From NCBI GenBank assembly GCA_045646845.1, contig JAZRLO010000007.1, positions 62,001 through 126,000 of the forward strand: a stretch of DNA of 64,000 nt. Reading direction: 5' to 3'. Source of the stretch: HGM04593 sp045646845 (GTDB taxonomy: Bacteria; Bacteroidota; Bacteroidia; Bacteroidales; Bacteroidaceae). Positions 35,439 through 44,741 of this stretch are shown here, in pieces. The notes beneath the pieces are model-generated. The model was not told where the DNA came from. It saw only the letters and a program-made list of their open reading frames with translations, and did not search any database. Every line of letters starts with the position of its first letter. Within the stretch, counting starts at the first letter, position 1. Both the position numbers and the translations under genes were made by a program.

Positions 35439-36752
35439 ATGGTGTACAAAGTCGAGAAATACATTGCAAAGCACAACCTCCTTAGCAGTGGAGGCAAAGT
35501 GATTGTGGCACTGAGCGGAGGAGCCGACTCGGTCGCACTGCTCATTGCGCTGCGCAAGCTGGGCTACAGATGCTCAGCCCTGCACTGCAATTTCCACCTG
35601 CGCGGCAAAGAGAGCGACCGTGACGAGCAGTTTGTCACAGCATTGTGCGAACGTATAGGAACCGATTTGCATATAGTACATTTCGACACGGCATCATATG
35701 CCAAGGAGCATGGCATATCCATTGAAATGGCGGCTCGCGAACTGCGCTACGCAGCATTCGAGGAGTACAGGGCATACAAAGATGCAGAAGCCATAGCCGT
35801 GGCACACCACCGCGACGATTCTGCTGAAACAGTACTGCTCAACCTGATACGAGGCACAGGCATCAGAGGCCTGCACGGCATACAGCCAAAGAACGGATAC
35901 ATAGTACGCCCACTGCTGTGTGTAGGCCGCGAAGAGATTCTCGAATATCTTGAATGGAGAAACGAAGATTACGTTACCGACAGCACAAACCTCACAAGCG
36001 ACTACACAAGAAACAAGATAAGGCTTGAGATAATACCCAAGCTTGCGGAAATAAACCCCTCTATCAAGGAGAGCCTTGCCGCTACAGCACAGAGGCTGAG
36101 CGAAGCTGAACTAATATACAACAACGCTGTACTGGAGGCAATAAATAGAGTTAAAAGCGATAATTGCATTGACATCAATGCTCTGCAGAAAGAGATTTCA
36201 CCCTCCACCGTACTGTACGAAATTCTGTCACCGCTGGGTTTCAACAGCACTCAGATTGCGAACATGGCAGAAGCCGCAAGCAACGAAGGCTACCGCGAAA
36301 TCTCCAACGAAAAATGGCAAGTAATCAAGGACCGCGATACCATAATGATTCTCCCGCGTAAAAAAAAGGAGAACATCTCCATTGAACTTCCGGCAGAAGG
36401 CTATACCGAGACCACATTGGGTACTATTTCTATTGAATCAAAGCAGTTCGACGGCAACATCCCGAAAGAACGCTCTGTTGCCATGCTTGACACAGCCAAG
36501 CTGCATATGCCCCTACGCATACGCAACATACAGGAAGGAGACAGATTCGTACCCTATGGCATGCGAGGGAGCAAACTGGTAAGCGACTACCTTACGGACC
36601 GCAAGAAGAGCATAACAGAAAAGCATCGGCAACTGGCCGTCACCGATGCTGATGGAAATATCGTATGGCTTGTGGGAGAACGCCCTGCCGCGCCATACTG
36701 TGTAAGCGGCAAAACTCTCCACGTCACTCTCTTGACGTGGCAGGAGCCTTAA
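35439..36752 (+). CDS. tilS: tRNA(Ile)-lysidine synthase TilS
   Basis: 437 residues. TilS joins lysine to C34 of the CAU-anticodon tRNA-Ile2 with ATP, changing its codon from AUG to AUA. The PP-loop ALSGGADSVALL is at about 23-34, and HCNFHLRGKESDRDEQFV and AVAHHRDDSAETVLLNLIRG are typical of the N-terminal N-type ATP pyrophosphatase domain. The C-terminal domain ends with FVPYGMRGSKLVSDYLTDRK, the TilS_C motif. It stands alone, 3 bp before the convergent Sel1 gene. Essential in most bacteria. Confidence 0.96.
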   Translation: MVYKVEKYIAKHNLLSSGGKVIVALSGGADSVALLIALRKLGYRCSALHCNFHLRGKESDRDEQFVTALCERIGTDLHIVHFDTASYAKEHGISIEMAARELRYAAFEEYRAYKDAEAIAVAHHRDDSAETVLLNLIRGTGIRGLHGIQPKNGYIVRPLLCVGREEILEYLEWRNEDYVTDSTNLTSDYTRNKIRLEIIPKLAEINPSIKESLAATAQRLSEAELIYNNAVLEAINRVKSDNCIDINALQKEISPSTVLYEILSPLGFNSTQIANMAEAASNEGYREISNEKWQVIKDRDTIMILPRKKKENISIELPAEGYTETTLGTISIESKQFDGNIPKERSVAMLDTAKLHMPLRIRNIQEGDRFVPYGMRGSKLVSDYLTDRKKSITEKHRQLAVTDADGNIVWLVGERPAAPYCVSGKTLHVTLLTWQEP

Positions 36753-36755
36753 CAC

Positions 36756-38381
36756 TTACATCTCTTTCTTTATCTTCTTAAGAGTCTTTATGGCTTCTTC
36801 GTGCTCCTGCTCGGCAGCATAGCCCAGCCATTTCTTCGCCTCATCCACGTTGCGCACTACACCATGACCATTATAATAGCACATTCCCAGTTCGTACTGT
36901 GCCGAAGAGTTGCCGGCCAAAGCCGCACCGGCATAACAGCCGGCAGCCTTCATATAATCTACAGGAATTCCTAATCCGTTATAATAACATATCGCAAGCT
37001 GGTACTGCGCATCCGAATGCTCCTGATTGGCAGCCTTTATGTACCAGCGCACAGCCTCTACAAAATCCTGTTCTACACCCTTTCCGTTGTAATAGCAGGT
37101 AGCCAGATTGTACTGTGCATCGGCAAATCCCATTTCAGCCGCACTCCTGTAGCACTCGAAGGCCTTGGAGAGATCCGCACCGAACATGATGCCGTTGGAA
37201 TAGAAATTACCCAGAGAGTTATATGCAGGAGCAAAGCCGCCTTCGGCAGATGCAAGGTATAGTTCCATGGCCCTATCCATATCCAGAGAGAGGGCATCGC
37301 CCCAATAATACTCCTCGGCAAGGCAGAACATGGCTTCCGCGCTCCCCGATTCGGCGGCAGCCTTATACCACCTGATGGCCCGCCCAATATTCTGTTTTAC
37401 ACCATTGCCTATATAATAACAGTTGGCAAGCTGACACTGTGCATCCGCATCACCCTGCTCCGCAGCCGCCTTATACCAGCGTACAGCCTCCTCATAACTT
37501 CTGGCAATGCCTTCTGCCGCATAATAACATCCGGCAAGCATATACTGGGCATCCACATGCCCATGCTCCGCGGCCTTTTTGTACCAGTTCACAGCTTCGG
37601 ACTTGTCCTGCGGCACACCGGTTCCGTTATAGTAACAATCGGCAACCTCATACTGTGCTTGGGCGTATCCGCTCTCGGCAGAACGCAACATCCACTTCAT
37701 GGCCTTTGCACTGTCGGCCTCCACACCCTCTCCGGCAGCATAGCATACGGAAAGGTTATACTGCGCAACCGGATTCCCGTTCGACGCCGCCAACGAATAC
37801 CAATATACAGCCTCCACGAGATCCTGTTCTACACCGTAAGCAAAATAGTAACACTCCGCAAGCTCATTCTGAGCCATGGCATTGCCGGAATCGGCGGACT
37901 TGTAAAGACACTCGATAGCCTTCTCATAATTTACAGAGACACCGTAGCCGTTCTTATAACAGACACCAAGATATGCCATAGCATTCATATTGCCTTGCCC
38001 GGCAGACTTCCTGTACCATTTTACCGCAGCGGACAAATCCTGTTCTACTCCATTGGCATTGAAATAGCAGTTGCCCAAATTGCACTGCGCGACATCATTA
38101 CCCTGTTTCGCAGCTTTCTGATACCACTCATAAGCCTTGACTGGGTCCTTTCCGACACCTGTACCTGTAGCATAGCAGGAACCTATGTTGCACTGCGCTT
38201 CGGCATTTCCCTCCTTTGCTGCAACCTTCCAGGACTTTACCGCATCCTCATACTTACCGTCACGATAGGCCTCAAGACCTTTCGCATACTCGTCGTTTCC
38301 CGGGACATCCGTATCCTGAGCAAAAACACAGGAAGTCGCAGAAACTGCAAAAGAAAACAGTAAAAACAACAAAGTTCTCAT
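36756..38381 (-). CDS. secreted Sel1-repeat protein (13 repeats)
   Basis: 541 residues with a signal peptide (MRTLLFLLFSFAVSATSCVFAQ) and about thirteen 36-residue Sel1 repeats of the form A.Y.L..CYY.G.GV.QD...A..WYKKAAE.G. It is longer than the Sel1 protein at 4633-5967 and less uniform; several repeats deviate in the turn. Sel1 solenoids act as protein-binding scaffolds, so it is probably a periplasmic or surface adaptor, but no partner is visible. Its own promoter lies at 38416-38423. It converges with tilS, 3 bp apart. Confidence 0.85.
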   Translation of the reverse strand: MRTLLFLLFSFAVSATSCVFAQDTDVPGNDEYAKGLEAYRDGKYEDAVKSWKVAAKEGNAEAQCNIGSCYATGTGVGKDPVKAYEWYQKAAKQGNDVAQCNLGNCYFNANGVEQDLSAAVKWYRKSAGQGNMNAMAYLGVCYKNGYGVSVNYEKAIECLYKSADSGNAMAQNELAECYYFAYGVEQDLVEAVYWYSLAASNGNPVAQYNLSVCYAAGEGVEADSAKAMKWMLRSAESGYAQAQYEVADCYYNGTGVPQDKSEAVNWYKKAAEHGHVDAQYMLAGCYYAAEGIARSYEEAVRWYKAAAEQGDADAQCQLANCYYIGNGVKQNIGRAIRWYKAAAESGSAEAMFCLAEEYYWGDALSLDMDRAMELYLASAEGGFAPAYNSLGNFYSNGIMFGADLSKAFECYRSAAEMGFADAQYNLATCYYNGKGVEQDFVEAVRWYIKAANQEHSDAQYQLAICYYNGLGIPVDYMKAAGCYAGAALAGNSSAQYELGMCYYNGHGVVRNVDEAKKWLGYAAEQEHEEAIKTLKKIKKEM

Positions 38382-38415
38382 AACAGAATCATTTAAAAGT
38401 TAGTATCTCTGCCGG

Positions 38416-38423
38416 CAAAACTA
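38416..38423 (-). promoter_or_regulatory. -7 box for the 13-repeat Sel1 gene
   Basis: Plus-strand CAAAACTA reads TAGTTTTG, 34 bp upstream of the ATG; TTTT lies 19 bp further upstream. Confidence 0.5.
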
Positions 38424-38448
38424 ACTGATGACGGCATGGCCAAAAAAG

Positions 38449-38477
38449 GAAAATCCCTACAAAAAGAAGGGATTTTT
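38449..38477 (-). terminator. terminator of the dnaN operon
   Basis: Perfect 8-bp stem AAATCCCT (38451-38458) with AGGGATTT (38468-38475), then a T-rich stretch on the minus strand. It closes the operon that starts at dnaN. Confidence 0.65.
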
Positions 38478-38517
38478 CCTAAAACTGCACAAACTATGAC
38501 ATCAACAAGTTCTGTCA

Positions 38518-40197
38518 TCACAGCTCCTTCAAAGCATCCGCGGCATTGGGATGACCAAGCGAAACAGCCTTTTCGAAACACTCTTTTGCCTTGACCTTAT
38601 CCCCGGTCTGAACATATATCAGACCAGAAAGATAGAATATGTCGGGAGAAGCCGGAGCCAGTTTGCTCGCGCTTTCCAGCGCCCTTATACCCTCATCGAA
38701 CAGTTTTACGCGATAGCACAGAACACCTTTCTCCACGTAATACATGGCATTGGTTGGGTCAAGATAAATCGCATTCTCTATGTCGTTAAGAGCCTGCTGG
38801 TACATCTTACCGTTCAGCTCGGCCTGCTGACGCATATAGTAGAACGATGCATTGAGATTGGGAGACATTATCTCCTCATATTCATTGTAGTCGAAAACAG
38901 CTTCGCGGTATCTCTTGGCGGTCATCTTCACCACGGCACGCACAAGAAAATATGGTGCCATCTCCTTCTGTTGGTTATCACCAAAACAGTTCATGGCACT
39001 GTCGAGCATTTCAATGGACCTGTCATAGTTCTCCAATGCTCCCTGGCACTGCGATGCCTTCAGGAAAATGTCGGGAGAACGCATGCTACCCTTTGCAAGC
39101 TGCTCATACAGTTCCGAAGCGGCGGCATAATCACCCCTTGAATAGAGCATGTCGGCCTTATAGTTGACATACAGCGGTTGAGCGTCAAGTTCTATCGCCT
39201 TGTCAATAGATGCAAAAGCATTGTCGTATGAGAGCATACCGGCATAAAGGGTATCGCCGCTCTGCAATATTGAATTCATGACCTTTGCCTTGTTGAAATG
39301 AACCTCGGCATCGTTTTCCGACAATGACAGAGCCTCATCCCAAGCCTCCTCGGCAGCAACGAGGTCCCTCTTATAAACAGCAACGTATTCGGCCTTCGAG
39401 ACATACCCCTCGTAACTCTCGGGGAACGCCGCGATGAAATCCTCAAGAACCTTTCCGTACGACACACTGTCACCTATCATTGACTGCATATACAGACAAG
39501 AGAGGGCCGGTTCCTTCTCTGATGGCAGAGCCGTACGTATCCCCATGGAAGGGTAATATCCACGACCGTAATTTATCGGCTGGGGTGCAAGCGCGGAAGC
39601 CAGACCGGCTCCGACTGCATAGCAACGTAGAGTATCGCGTTGCGATGATGGCTGCATCACAGCAACCAGCTCGCCTTCGCCATTCACCAACGGTAACGAC
39701 ACGAAGTCGTTCCTTACAGGCTTTCCGAGCGTATAATATGGATAGGAGTAGGCAGAATCGGTTTTCTGCACTACTACTGCATCTATGGCTCCGCTTTTCT
39801 TGGTTCCGTAAGAGAGCATATAGAGAGATTCACCGACAGCCACAGGAGACGAGGAAAGAGCCAGAGGCTTTATCTTCTTGTCATAAGCGACACGCAGCTT
39901 TATGCAATTGAACATCTCATTGATGCCCATTATGCGCTCTACGTTACGCACCTTGCCTTTTGTATCCACAACCACGGCACTGTCGGCTCCGGCAAACAAA
40001 GAGTACGACGAGAGCACCTCGCCCTTCTCGCCTGTAAAGAAAGCCGTTCCGCTGCCAAGCAACGTACCGTTGCGGAATGTCATAACGCTTGCCATGGATT
40101 CGCGGACCTTTTCCACCGCTTTCGGTGTTTTCTGGGCTGCCATGTCCATACACAGCAGAGAGGCAATAAAAAACAGTATATACTTTTTCATATCCAT
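38518..40197 (-). CDS. secreted TPR protein with an inactive-looking trypsin-like domain
   Basis: 559 residues from the ATG at 40195-40197; M38 and M40 of the longer frame are both possible, and an upstream ATG at 40206 would overlap the methyltransferase stop. A signal peptide (KKYILFFIASLLCMDMAAQ) is followed by a region with the HtrA-type opening GSGTAFFTGEKGEVLSSYS (about residues 46-64). The expected catalytic His is replaced (SYSLF for the usual NHV), and the serine motif GNSGGPL is replaced by DFVSLPL, so the domain looks catalytically dead. From about 250 to the end are tetratricopeptide-type repeats (e.g. AEVHFNKAKV, AELYEQLAKG). Last gene of the dnaN operon; role unknown. Confidence 0.8.
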   Translation of the reverse strand: MDMKKYILFFIASLLCMDMAAQKTPKAVEKVRESMASVMTFRNGTLLGSGTAFFTGEKGEVLSSYSLFAGADSAVVVDTKGKVRNVERIMGINEMFNCIKLRVAYDKKIKPLALSSSPVAVGESLYMLSYGTKKSGAIDAVVVQKTDSAYSYPYYTLGKPVRNDFVSLPLVNGEGELVAVMQPSSQRDTLRCYAVGAGLASALAPQPINYGRGYYPSMGIRTALPSEKEPALSCLYMQSMIGDSVSYGKVLEDFIAAFPESYEGYVSKAEYVAVYKRDLVAAEEAWDEALSLSENDAEVHFNKAKVMNSILQSGDTLYAGMLSYDNAFASIDKAIELDAQPLYVNYKADMLYSRGDYAAASELYEQLAKGSMRSPDIFLKASQCQGALENYDRSIEMLDSAMNCFGDNQQKEMAPYFLVRAVVKMTAKRYREAVFDYNEYEEIMSPNLNASFYYMRQQAELNGKMYQQALNDIENAIYLDPTNAMYYVEKGVLCYRVKLFDEGIRALESASKLAPASPDIFYLSGLIYVQTGDKVKAKECFEKAVSLGHPNAADALKEL

Positions 40198-40202
40198 CAA
40201 AA

Positions 40203-40961
40203 TCATTCTTTCAGATGACGCTGACGCACAGCCTCGTACAATATGACACCTGTAGCTACTGAAACATTCAGCGACTCTATATTTCCGAACTGCGGAATTG
40301 AAACCCAATCGTCACAAAGTGCAAGATGCTCGCGGGGAATACCGGTATCTTCGGCACCCATCACCACACACACAGGCTCATTGAAGTCGGCCTGGGTATA
40401 GTTCATCTTTCCCTTCTCTGTCGCACACACGACACGGATACCCGACGCCTTAAGATACTTGAGGGTCTCCGTTATGTTCTTTTCGCGGCAAACCGGCAAT
40501 GTATGCAATGCACCGGCAGAGGTCTTTACAGCATCGGCATTCACCGTAACACTATTATGAGAGGGAAGTATTATGGCATCTACTCCGGCACAGTCACAGG
40601 TACGTGCGATAGAACCGAAATTGCGTACGTCCGTGATACCGTCGAGCAATACCAAGAACGGCACCTTACCCTCCTCGTAGAGCGTCGGTACAAGGGTATC
40701 GACCTGAGCATACTCCACTGCCGACATATAAGCTATTACACCCTGATGGTTCTTTCGTGTTATCCTGTTCAGTTTCTCCACCGGCACACGCACGACAGGA
40801 ATAGTCCTGCCACGCAAAGCCGCGAACAGTTCACGCGACAGTTCGCTCTGTATGTCACGCTTGACAAGAATCTTGTCAATTTCCTTTCCGGCCTCAAGGG
40901 CCTCCAACACGGCGCGTACGCCGAATATCATTTCATTTGTGTTTACCATAATCTGTTTCAT
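40203..40961 (-). CDS. rlmB: TrmH/SpoU-family RNA 2-prime-O-methyltransferase (RlmB-like)
   Basis: 252 residues. The SPOUT knot motifs are clear: NFGSIARTCDCAGVDAI, VMGAEDTGIPREHLALCDD and IPQFGNIESLNVSVATGVIL. These enzymes methylate ribose 2-prime-OH in rRNA (RlmB: G2251 of 23S) or tRNA. Assignment to RlmB rests on the N-terminal substrate-binding domain (FGVRAVLEALEAGKEIDKIL) and is a good guess rather than proof. It overlaps the recN stop by 4 bp (ATGA) on the minus strand and is followed 5 bp later by the TPR gene. Confidence 0.92.
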   Translation of the reverse strand: MKQIMVNTNEMIFGVRAVLEALEAGKEIDKILVKRDIQSELSRELFAALRGRTIPVVRVPVEKLNRITRKNHQGVIAYMSAVEYAQVDTLVPTLYEEGKVPFLVLLDGITDVRNFGSIARTCDCAGVDAIILPSHNSVTVNADAVKTSAGALHTLPVCREKNITETLKYLKASGIRVVCATEKGKMNYTQADFNEPVCVVMGAEDTGIPREHLALCDDWVSIPQFGNIESLNVSVATGVILYEAVRQRHLKE

Positions 40962-42619
40962 TCTTGCGACAGGAGCAACGCGGCATTCTCAAGCGCAGCG
41001 TCGGTAAGCTGTTCACCGCTCATCATCTGCGCAATCTCACGTACCCTCTCCTCCTGCTTAAGTTCAACTATCTTCGTTACCGTACCCTTTGAAGTCTCGT
41101 TCTTATATACCTTGTAATGGCATGAGCCCAACGCGGCCACTTGCGGCAAGTGGGTTATGCTGAGCACTTGATGTCCCGAGCCCGACATCTGGCGCATAAG
41201 ACGTCCCATGCGCTCGGCAAGGACACCCGAAACTCCGGTATCCACCTCATCAAATATCAGTGTAGGCTGTTTATCCCCTGTCACCACCAGTGACTTCAAT
41301 GCGAGCATCACACGTGCCATCTCACCGCCCGAGGCGACATCACTCAACGGCTGTGGAGCACTGCTGCTGTTCGCCGAAAAGAGGAACACCACATTGTCAG
41401 CTCCGACAGGAGTAAAATCGGGTGTAGCCTTGAATTCCACCTCGAAACGTATCTTGGGCATTCCGAGATTGACCAGTATGTCGCATATTCCACTCTGCAG
41501 TTTTACAGCACTCTCCTTGCGCGAACCGGTCAACTCCAGAGCCATTTCGGCCAATCGGACGCGGCATGCAGCGAGTGAACGCTCAACACTGAGCAACTCA
41601 TCGTCTCCGCCGCTTATCATATCAAGACGTGACGAGAACTCCTTCTGCAGCGCAACAAGTTCATCGACCGACGAAACACGGTGCTTCTTCTGGAGAGTGT
41701 TCAGAAGAGCCAGCCTCTGCGAAACCCATTCAAGACGCTCGGGGTCGAACTGCACACGGTCGGCATGCTGCCGAAGCTCCTCACTGCAGTCCTTGAGTTC
41801 AATATAACAGCTTTCCAGACGTTCCGACAGTTCCGCGGCAGGAGCATAATGCACAGCCGCCTTTTCAAGCATTGCCGAAGCCTCGCGCAACGCCTGCAAC
41901 AGAGCAGGTCCGTCACCATCTATCGCAACGTTTGCCCCATAGAGTGCAGCCTGTATCTCCTCGCTGTGCGACAACTGCTGCTCCTCCTGCTCAAGTTCCT
42001 CCGATTCCCCCTCCTTCAGACCTGCCGATTCAAGTTCTTCGTACTGGAACCGTAACCACTCCTCATCGCGCCGGCTCCTTTCAAGTTCCTCCCTCAATGC
42101 AACAAGCCTGTTCTGGAGAGCCATATATTCGACATACACGTTCCTGTAAGCAGCAAGTCGTTCCTTGTTGCCGGCCAGCGTGTCAAGCACACCCAACTGG
42201 TAGTTTCTGTCTCCCAACAACAGGTTCTGATGCTGCGAATGGATATCTATCAGCCTGGCTCCGAGTTCCTTGAGATGAGCTACCGAAACAGGAGTGTCAT
42301 TAACGAAAGCTCTGCTACGTCCCGAAGAGAGCACTTCGCGGCGCACGATGCATTCATTGTCATAATCGAGGTCATTCTCCTCAAAGAACCCCTCGAGCCC
42401 AAAGCCGGAAATGTCGAAACACCCTTCGACCACGCATCTGTCGGCCCCCTCCCTTATGACCTTGGCATCGGAACGCTGTCCCATAAGCATGGCCAACGAG
42501 CCCAGAAAGACCGATTTTCCGTGACCGGTCTCACCTGTAATGACAGAAAAACCGCCGGAAAAATCCACATCAGCCTGCTCTATGAGCGCAAAATTCCTTA
42601 TTGTTATATGTTTAAGCAT
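40958..42619 (-). CDS. recN: DNA repair protein RecN (SMC-like ATPase)
   Basis: 553 residues from the ATG at 42617-42619. RecN binds DNA ends and holds them during double-strand break repair. Walker A reads ITGETGHGKSVFLGSL; the residue after GETG is His where RecN proteins usually have Ala. The coiled-coil arms are at about 150-370. The signature and Walker B are SDVASGGEMARVMLALK and PTLIFDEVDTGVSG. It begins 5 bp after the coaBC-DUF4835 stop and overlaps the methyltransferase gene by 4 bp. Confidence 0.96.
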   Translation of the reverse strand: MLKHITIRNFALIEQADVDFSGGFSVITGETGHGKSVFLGSLAMLMGQRSDAKVIREGADRCVVEGCFDISGFGLEGFFEENDLDYDNECIVRREVLSSGRSRAFVNDTPVSVAHLKELGARLIDIHSQHQNLLLGDRNYQLGVLDTLAGNKERLAAYRNVYVEYMALQNRLVALREELERSRRDEEWLRFQYEELESAGLKEGESEELEQEEQQLSHSEEIQAALYGANVAIDGDGPALLQALREASAMLEKAAVHYAPAAELSERLESCYIELKDCSEELRQHADRVQFDPERLEWVSQRLALLNTLQKKHRVSSVDELVALQKEFSSRLDMISGGDDELLSVERSLAACRVRLAEMALELTGSRKESAVKLQSGICDILVNLGMPKIRFEVEFKATPDFTPVGADNVVFLFSANSSSAPQPLSDVASGGEMARVMLALKSLVVTGDKQPTLIFDEVDTGVSGVLAERMGRLMRQMSGSGHQVLSITHLPQVAALGSCHYKVYKNETSKGTVTKIVELKQEERVREIAQMMSGEQLTDAALENAALLLSQE

Positions 42620-42624
42620 TATGC

Positions 42625-44709
42625 TCAATTGTTATTTTTCGTAATCTTCTCCCATTCTGTAGAAAGGGACGGATTTATATCCGACAATATTTCCACCACA
42701 CTCTTCTTCTCTTCAGGAGTACACTTGGAATAGACATTCACCAACTCGTCAACCTTGTATTCCGTAAACAGCTTTGTGAAGTATGCCAAAGGACGGTCCT
42801 CATATGCCTTCTTCAAAAACTTGATACCTTCTGTAATCTCCTTACGTCCTCCATCAGCATTCTTGAACATGGTGTCAAGCCCCAGACGGTGATACCTGTA
42901 CATCATCTTACGCACAGGTTCCATGGCTCCGTTCATATAGTCATCTATAATGGAGTAACGGTTGTTGTTGCCACTTCCGGCGCGCCAACCGGCATCACCC
43001 AGATTCTGCGCGTTGCCGGCAATGGTATATGCCTTGTTGAGAAACTCGCTTCCGCCGAGTTCACCCATGGAGTCAAGATCCATCCCTATGATGGTATAGA
43101 CATAGAATGCAATCACCGCGGTAAGGTTGTTGTCGAGGTTCTCTTCAACGAATTCAAGACGGTCAAAAGGCTGATATTTGAATTTTATGCTCTTGTCCTC
43201 ATACTTGAAAAGTACCGACGTATATGACGAGCCGAAGACCGGACGGGTTGCCTGTACCATCAGAGAGCAGTCAAAGCTGCCGTCATTTGCATATGAATTG
43301 ACCACAAATGTAAAATTACAGTCTATGCGTTCCTCAACCTCATAGGTATTCTGTGTCCACTTTCTGTTGTTTATGAACTCCTTCAACGCATCCTCGAGTT
43401 GTGTGAAGACCTCGGTATTTGTTCCCTGAACCTTTGAAGAGTTAAGCGTAACGATTGCGTTCAACTCCTCACCCTCGGCCTTCGCGCTGAACGGCAAGAA
43501 GAAAATGATGCACATCAGCAGAAGTTTCGACAAGTGCGATACAATATCCTTTGCGACATCCTTCTTGCTCTTAAGCGGATATTCACTGCAGCCCTCCTTG
43601 TCGATTATGGTAACCTTGTTGGTGTCGCAGGCAAAGCCTGCACCCTTGTCGCTCAACGAGTTCAACACAATGAAATCGAGATTCTTCTTCTCAAGCTTGG
43701 CACGCGCATGCTCTTCACCCTTGCAGGTCTCCAGAGCAAACCCCACAAGCCTCTGCCTTTCACCTTTCACGGCACCCAATGATGCAGCAATGTCCGGGTT
43801 AGCCTCAAGTTCAATCACCATTGAGTTGGAACTGCGCTTGATTTTCTCGGAAGCCTGCACTGCAGGACGGTAATCGGCAACAGCTGCAGAAAGCACCGCA
43901 GCGTCACACGAGGGGAATTCAGCCATGGCCGCATCATACATCTCCCTTGCCGACTCCACATCGACACGCTTCACATTCGGGTGAGAGCATTCAACCGACA
44001 CGGGGCCTGCAACCAGAGTCACATCGGCTCCACGCCTTGCACACTCCTCGGCAATGGCAAATCCCATCTTTCCCGAAGAGTAGTTACCCACAAAACGTAC
44101 CGGGTCTATTTTCTCATATGTAGGACCAGCCGTGACAAGTACCTTCTTGCCGCACAGTTCCCTACTGCCTAAAAAAAAATCCTTCAACACGGCAACAATC
44201 CTGTCGGGTTCCTCCATGCGACCTTTACCGCTAAGATGGCTTGCAAGTTCACCCGATGCAGGCTCTATTATGCTATTGCCATAACCCTTGAGTATCTCGA
44301 TATTCTTCTGTGTCGATGGATGCGCGAACATATCGAGGTCCATAGCCGGAGCCACGAACACAGGAGCCTTCATCGACAGATAAGTCGTCACCAGCAGATT
44401 GTCGGCAATGCCGTTTGCCATTTTGCCCAATGTGGCGGCAGTCGCCGGAGCTACAATCATAGCATCGGCCCAAAGCCCCAGTTCAACATGGCTGTTCCAC
44501 GCGCCGTCCGCGCTGTTGAAGAACTCGCACATGACAGGCCTCCCCGACAGCGTTGACAACGTCAGAGGGGTTATGAACTCTTTAGCGAAAGGAGTCATTA
44601 CAACCTGTACATCAGCACCCTCCTTGACCAGAAGACGCACAAGCATTGCCGCCTTGTATGCGGCGATGCTGCCTGTCACTCCCAATACTATTTTCTTTCC
44701 CGAAAGCAT
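42625..44709 (-). CDS. coaBC: CoaBC fused in frame to a DUF4835 domain
   Basis: 694 residues. Residues 1-180 are the flavoprotein CoaC, which decarboxylates phosphopantothenoylcysteine: His74 in WNSHVEL, PAMDLDM from 121, and GKGRMEEPD. Residues 187-392 are CoaB, phosphopantothenoylcysteine synthetase: VTAGPTYEKIDPVRFVGNYS and LSAAVADYRP. Together they make CoA precursors in the cytoplasm. From 393 the chain continues without a stop into LLLMCIIFFLPFSAKA, a signal-peptide core with an Ala-x-Ala site. Then comes a 283-residue DUF4835 domain (ELNAIVTLNSSKVQGTN), which is normally a separate exported protein; I believe some databases link it to type IX secretion as PorD. An internal start (TTG 43533 or ATG 43515) could free it. 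Confidence 0.9.
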   Translation of the reverse strand: MLSGKKIVLGVTGSIAAYKAAMLVRLLVKEGADVQVVMTPFAKEFITPLTLSTLSGRPVMCEFFNSADGAWNSHVELGLWADAMIVAPATAATLGKMANGIADNLLVTTYLSMKAPVFVAPAMDLDMFAHPSTQKNIEILKGYGNSIIEPASGELASHLSGKGRMEEPDRIVAVLKDFFLGSRELCGKKVLVTAGPTYEKIDPVRFVGNYSSGKMGFAIAEECARRGADVTLVAGPVSVECSHPNVKRVDVESAREMYDAAMAEFPSCDAAVLSAAVADYRPAVQASEKIKRSSNSMVIELEANPDIAASLGAVKGERQRLVGFALETCKGEEHARAKLEKKNLDFIVLNSLSDKGAGFACDTNKVTIIDKEGCSEYPLKSKKDVAKDIVSHLSKLLLMCIIFFLPFSAKAEGEELNAIVTLNSSKVQGTNTEVFTQLEDALKEFINNRKWTQNTYEVEERIDCNFTFVVNSYANDGSFDCSLMVQATRPVFGSSYTSVLFKYEDKSIKFKYQPFDRLEFVEENLDNNLTAVIAFYVYTIIGMDLDSMGELGGSEFLNKAYTIAGNAQNLGDAGWRAGSGNNNRYSIIDDYMNGAMEPVRKMMYRYHRLGLDTMFKNADGGRKEITEGIKFLKKAYEDRPLAYFTKLFTEYKVDELVNVYSKCTPEEKKSVVEILSDINPSLSTEWEKITKNNN

Positions 44710-44741
44710 CTTGAACTATCGCAAAACAGATTTATCAGTTC

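Noticed and set aside
42625..44709. Frameshift explanation for the CoaBC-DUF4835 fusion.
   Set aside because: Both domains are in the same frame with no sign of a shifted segment. A lost stop codon is possible, but cannot be told from the sequence, so I report it as a finding.
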